Of a stretch of DNA of 56,645 nucleotides, positions 54,101 through 56,645 are shown in pieces. Position 1 is the first letter of the stretch. Every line of letters starts with the position of its first letter. The position numbers and the translations under genes are program-made. The notes below the pieces were generated by a model that was not told where the DNA came from, searched no databases, and saw nothing but the letters and a program-made list of their open reading frames with translations. This DNA is from Leptolinea sp. (GTDB lineage Bacteria > Chloroflexota > Anaerolineae > Anaerolineales > Anaerolineaceae), in NCBI GenBank assembly GCA_012798535.1, contig JAAZMZ010000095.1, positions 1 to 56,645 on the forward strand, read 5' to 3'.

Positions 54101-56621
54101 CCGCGGATTATCCGATCACGGCTACGGAATATCGAAGATTGTTGGACTCGCCTTGCTGGCCTACTTCTCATGGCTGGCAGGTTCTGTCGGGATCGAATAC
54201 AGCCGCTTGACCATTCTGGCAGTCTTTTTAACGATGCTGTGTATTTCGATCATTCTCTACAGCTATCAAAAAGAAGCGATCCGCGAAGATTTCCGCGACC
54301 TGAAAAAACTATTCCTGGTCATAGAAGCCGTAAGCCTGGCTCTTTTCCTGATGTATCTTGGCATACGACTGGGAAACCCTGATTTGTGGCACCCTTACAA
54401 GGGTGGCGAAAAGCCCATGGACTTTTCATACCTTAACGCAGTTTTGAAAAGCACGAGCTTCCCGCCGTATGATCCCTGGTATGCCGGCGGCTATATCAAT
54501 TACTACTACTACGGATTCGTTTTTGTCGGCACACCGGTAAAACTACTGGGAATCACACCTTCCGTAGCCTATAACCTCATTCTGCCCACATTGTTCAGCC
54601 TGGTGGGAACTGCGGCCTTCTCCATTGGTTATACCCTTGTGGATGCGATCCAGAATCCATTTATGCAGGAGATGGTGGAGAACCTGAAACGTAGGATCCT
54701 TCGCACCAGGCTGGTTTCCGAAGATCCAAGTGTTGTCCTTCCATCTGATATTTCGGATGATGAGTATGAGTCCGAACGGGTGGAGGGTATGCAGGTCATT
54801 CAACCGGTGAAAGCAGTGGAAAAGAAACCGGTATCCGCGAAATACAATCCGGTGGCCGTACTGGGCGGGATTGGTACCACTTTGCTGTTATTGATCCTGG
54901 GGAATCTGGGCACTATCCGCATGATCTGGCATGGATTCATCCGCCTCGGTTCACCTACCGGAAGCATGGAAAACTCCACATACCTGGACCGATTTATCTG
55001 GTCTGCCCAGGGTTTTATTAAAATGCTGCAGGGATCACTATTTCCCTATCCTGTTGGAGAATGGTACTGGATTCCCAGCCGGGCAATCCCGGGAGAGGCA
55101 ATCACGGAGTTTCCATTCTTTACTTTTCTGTATGCTGATCTTCACGCACATATGATCGCATTGCCTTTGACACTGGCAGCCCTGGCGTGGACGCTGGCTT
55201 TGGTGCTGCGCGGCGGACGGTGGAAAGTCAACGGCGAGAAGATCAACGGGTGGATTCAGCTGGGCATCTGCGTCTTTATAGGTGGATTGGTCGTAGGCGC
55301 GTTGCGCCCGACCAATATGTGGGATCTTCCGACCTATCTGGTGATCGGTTCGCTCGGTATCCTTTATTCCGGATGCACAAGCAGAAACCAGGGATTGATC
55401 ACCAGTTCCAGACTGCTTGACTGGCAGCGTAAATGGATCGGGATGTTGATCGTTCTTGCCGGATTTATCGGGCTGACGTTCCTGTTGTATTATCCATTTT
55501 CTATCTGGTATGGGCAGGGTTACAACTCGATAGACCTGTGGTCGGGAACCCGGACACCTTCCTGGAGTTACTTCACTCACTGGGGTGTATTCCTTGTTTT
55601 GATCGTCTCGTGGCTGGTCCAGGAGACATATGACTGGATGGCGACAACGCCGGTTTCTGCGTTGAACAGGTTGAAGCCGTATCGCAGCCTGCTGATCGGA
55701 ACAGCGGTCACTCTCGCATTGATCCCGATAATTCTTGTGATTGCCGGAATCGGCATTGCCTGGATGGCCTTTCCTCTGGCAGTCTGGGCCGGTCTGTTAT
55801 TGTTTAACTCAAAATTGCCAACGGTAAAGCGATTTGTCTTGTTCCTTATTGGTACAGGGCTGGTGCTTACGCTGGCAGTGGAGATCATCGTTCTGGTCGG
55901 GGATATCGGCCGGATGAATACGGTTTTCAAATTCTACCTGCAGGTCTGGACACTTCTATCCATCAGTGCGGCGTTTGCCTTTATCCAGGTTTTTCCCCGG
56001 CGGATCGAATGGCCGGCCTGGCTTAACACAACCTGGCAGGTGGGTGTATCCATTCTGGTGTTTTGTGCGGCATTATTCCCCTTCCTGGCTGGAGCAGACA
56101 AGATTCGCGATCGCATCAGCCCGATCGCCCCGCATACGCTGGACGGTGCGGCATATATGACATCTTCCACCTATGATGACAACGGTGTGATCATCGATTT
56201 GAATCAGGATTATGAAGCCATCCAGTGGATGCAACAGAATATAAAAGGATCGCCGGTCATTGTGGAAGCAAACACTGTCGAATACCGCTGGGGAAGCCGG
56301 TACACGATATACACCGGTCTACCCGGTGTCGTCGGCTGGAACTGGCACCAGCGACAGCAGCGGGCCATCGTTCCTTCCACGGCGGTGACAGACAGAGTCG
56401 AGGAAATCAAGAATTTCTATGAGACAACAGACCGCGATGACGCGCAGGCATTTTTACAAAAGTATAATGTTCGCTATGTGATTGTTGGCCAGTTGGAATA
56501 CCTGTATTATCCCGGTGATGGATTGTCCAAATTCAAGGACCTTGAAGGTGATCTCTGGGATAAGATATACCAGAAAGACGCGACTACCATTTATCATGTC
56601 AGAGAAGGCAAACCGTCTTGA
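51111..56621 (+). CDS. Giant GT-C / DUF2298 (Chlor_Arch_YYY) membrane fusion protein
   Basis: A single 1836-residue frame. The N-terminal part (about residues 20-480) is a GT-C type glycosyltransferase with first-loop acidic residues in NWDENQHLHPDERFLTM and PMT-like helices. The middle (about 500-970) is a hydrophilic, beta-rich external region. The last part (from about 975) is a DUF2298/Chlor_Arch_YYY multi-pass domain with 'YDPWYAGGYINYYYYGFVFV' and YADLHAHMIALP. Only 1 base separates it from the preceding gene. ATG 51111 fits better than the open frame from 51012. The protein probably builds or transfers glycan outside the membrane. The window ends 24 bases after its TGA, with no terminator visible. 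Confidence 0.88.
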   Translation: MNMHPINQKMDEPGSSSRKPRFDLLLCDVLLVLILAAGAYFRFTGLNWDENQHLHPDERFLTMVASSIQPVENIGEYFDTAKSSLNPNNRGYGFYVYGTLPLFIVRGIADLINQTGYDQIFLVGRALSGFFDLLTILFVYLIVLRLYRKRVMALVAAALTAGSVMQIQLSHYFAVDTFTTFFTTGAVYFAIRILTYKEKAAIPAWIGLESEGSSGGNKDFMQRIGKWLSTIHGWDGIGDVVLFGLFVGFAMASKINSGLVALLIPAAYGIRYLALPEDRREAVISTYLRNIVIAAFICILTFRIFQPYAFTGPGFFNVIPSEKWIATMKEISAQSAGDVDFPPALQWARRPIWFAPENMFLFGMGIPFGLTAFGGFLLMGWRIITANWKKHILLWGWTGIYFAWQATNWVRAMRYQVLDYPMFAVIAAWGIFALWEKGKITLRPNRAVLLKASAIVTGTVAVVGTLIYAYAFTRIYNRTMTRIAASEWIYQNVPSAINLKIVDGENVINHPLAFRGTRTISSEEPVNLTFKATDSGSLAAIKLAHLVDTSGSTQIKNLQAEISDLKGNILTAGTLSSDLPAASDPRGNPVSIMLAYPLQIVAGDTYQLKLSLLEEGITLMASGPVSLGLVDGSNISEILTSDLVDGISIDRPYSIQFVASASGKISEISLPKIKNLTETSGQQKLQLVLSTTPGGEEVLGTSDVSVQFPADNPGSLQSAVAKFEPPVVVEKGKNYTVIITAGNGTNLALYGNKPALESSWDDPLPLGMNNISPFDYTSGPYRTDLNFEMYWDDNPEKLVKFLGTLQQADFIFMTSNRQWGTTPRVPERYPLTAEFYRNLLGCPVDKDIVWCYRVAEPGMFTGKLGFKLVNVIQSDPNIGNFRINTQFAEEAFTVYDHPKVMIFKKQDNFDIQAVSKLLRAVDLSNVIHLTPRKASGYQGNLMLPADRLAAQQAGGTWIDLFNPRSILNQYPAAGAVVWYLFITLLGWLAYPIVRIATRGLSDHGYGISKIVGLALLAYFSWLAGSVGIEYSRLTILAVFLTMLCISIILYSYQKEAIREDFRDLKKLFLVIEAVSLALFLMYLGIRLGNPDLWHPYKGGEKPMDFSYLNAVLKSTSFPPYDPWYAGGYINYYYYGFVFVGTPVKLLGITPSVAYNLILPTLFSLVGTAAFSIGYTLVDAIQNPFMQEMVENLKRRILRTRLVSEDPSVVLPSDISDDEYESERVEGMQVIQPVKAVEKKPVSAKYNPVAVLGGIGTTLLLLILGNLGTIRMIWHGFIRLGSPTGSMENSTYLDRFIWSAQGFIKMLQGSLFPYPVGEWYWIPSRAIPGEAITEFPFFTFLYADLHAHMIALPLTLAALAWTLALVLRGGRWKVNGEKINGWIQLGICVFIGGLVVGALRPTNMWDLPTYLVIGSLGILYSGCTSRNQGLITSSRLLDWQRKWIGMLIVLAGFIGLTFLLYYPFSIWYGQGYNSIDLWSGTRTPSWSYFTHWGVFLVLIVSWLVQETYDWMATTPVSALNRLKPYRSLLIGTAVTLALIPIILVIAGIGIAWMAFPLAVWAGLLLFNSKLPTVKRFVLFLIGTGLVLTLAVEIIVLVGDIGRMNTVFKFYLQVWTLLSISAAFAFIQVFPRRIEWPAWLNTTWQVGVSILVFCAALFPFLAGADKIRDRISPIAPHTLDGAAYMTSSTYDDNGVIIDLNQDYEAIQWMQQNIKGSPVIVEANTVEYRWGSRYTIYTGLPGVVGWNWHQRQQRAIVPSTAVTDRVEEIKNFYETTDRDDAQAFLQKYNVRYVIVGQLEYLYYPGDGLSKFKDLEGDLWDKIYQKDATTIYHVREGKPS

Positions 56622-56645
56622 AGGAACCATCGAAGATCTACCATA

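Noticed and set aside
1-56645. CRISPR array, IS element, prophage or rRNA genes
   Set aside because: No regularly spaced repeats, transposase, integrase, phage genes or rRNA-like stretches were seen on either strand.

Overview
This window looks like a chromosomal segment from a free-living bacterium of the phylum Chloroflexota, most likely class Anaerolineae. That placement is inferred from gene content, not from a 16S gene. The pointers are a giant membrane protein carrying a DUF2298-type (Chlor_Arch_YYY) domain, mevalonate kinase next to an isopentenyl-phosphate kinase, a MetV-MetF type methylenetetrahydrofolate reductase in one chain, an ADP-forming acetyl-CoA synthetase, a topoisomerase I with an N-terminal zinc ribbon, and lipoproteins with Thr/Pro-rich segments after the lipobox. 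Coding density is high, many genes overlap by ATGA, and no insertion sequence, prophage, CRISPR array or rRNA gene was found.

Layout. Positions 1-300 are intergenic and hold a 16-bp palindrome and a tRNA-Arg(UCU) remnant broken in its T-loop. Positions 301-4262 carry a lipoprotein, an overlapping radical SAM (SPL-like) and AlkD-like pair, a GPP34-like protein and a small helical protein. Positions 4273-10832 carry ADP-forming acyl-CoA synthetase, glycerate 2-kinase, HtpG and a nitrilase. A ZIP metal transporter (10933-11748) precedes a self-contained efflux module (11779-17090): a TetR regulator with a strong promoter and a 41-bp perfect palindrome over its start, two FtsX-type permeases, a LolD-type ATPase and a HlyD-type lipoprotein, closed by a terminator. 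Positions 17249-24051 hold an SDR-type threonine dehydrogenase, a small P-loop protein, a SpoIIE-type phosphatase, a methyltransferase, MetVF, a DUF1015 protein and a DegV protein.

The core information-processing block follows: ffh, rpsP, khpA, rimM, dprA, manC and topA (24200-31436). trmD and rplS are absent from where they often sit. After a conserved membrane protein and a bidirectional terminator comes a leftward operon (37085-32723): a polyprenyl-phosphate phosphoribosyltransferase-like UbiA protein, mevalonate kinase, isopentenyl phosphate kinase, a dGTPase-like HD protein and GreA. This suggests the alternative mevalonate route feeding lipid-carrier synthesis. tlyA and a PH/SHOCT membrane protein run the other way. 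A histidine kinase, a LuxR-type response regulator and a multi-pass membrane protein form a leftward signalling operon (41320-38562).

From 41456 on, all genes read rightward: a B12-binding radical SAM protein, lepA, and then what looks like a surface glycan operon (44820-56621). That operon holds a flippase-like membrane protein, a CDP-paratose 2-epimerase-like SDR, a GT4 glycosyltransferase, a SAM methyltransferase, a 721-residue GT-C type membrane glycosyltransferase and a 1836-residue GT-C/DUF2298 fusion. Nothing here is clearly a wholly new system. The items most worth a second look are the 1836-residue fusion with its glycan operon, the tetR promoter/palindrome overlap, the isoprenoid operon, the topA zinc ribbon and the broken tRNA.
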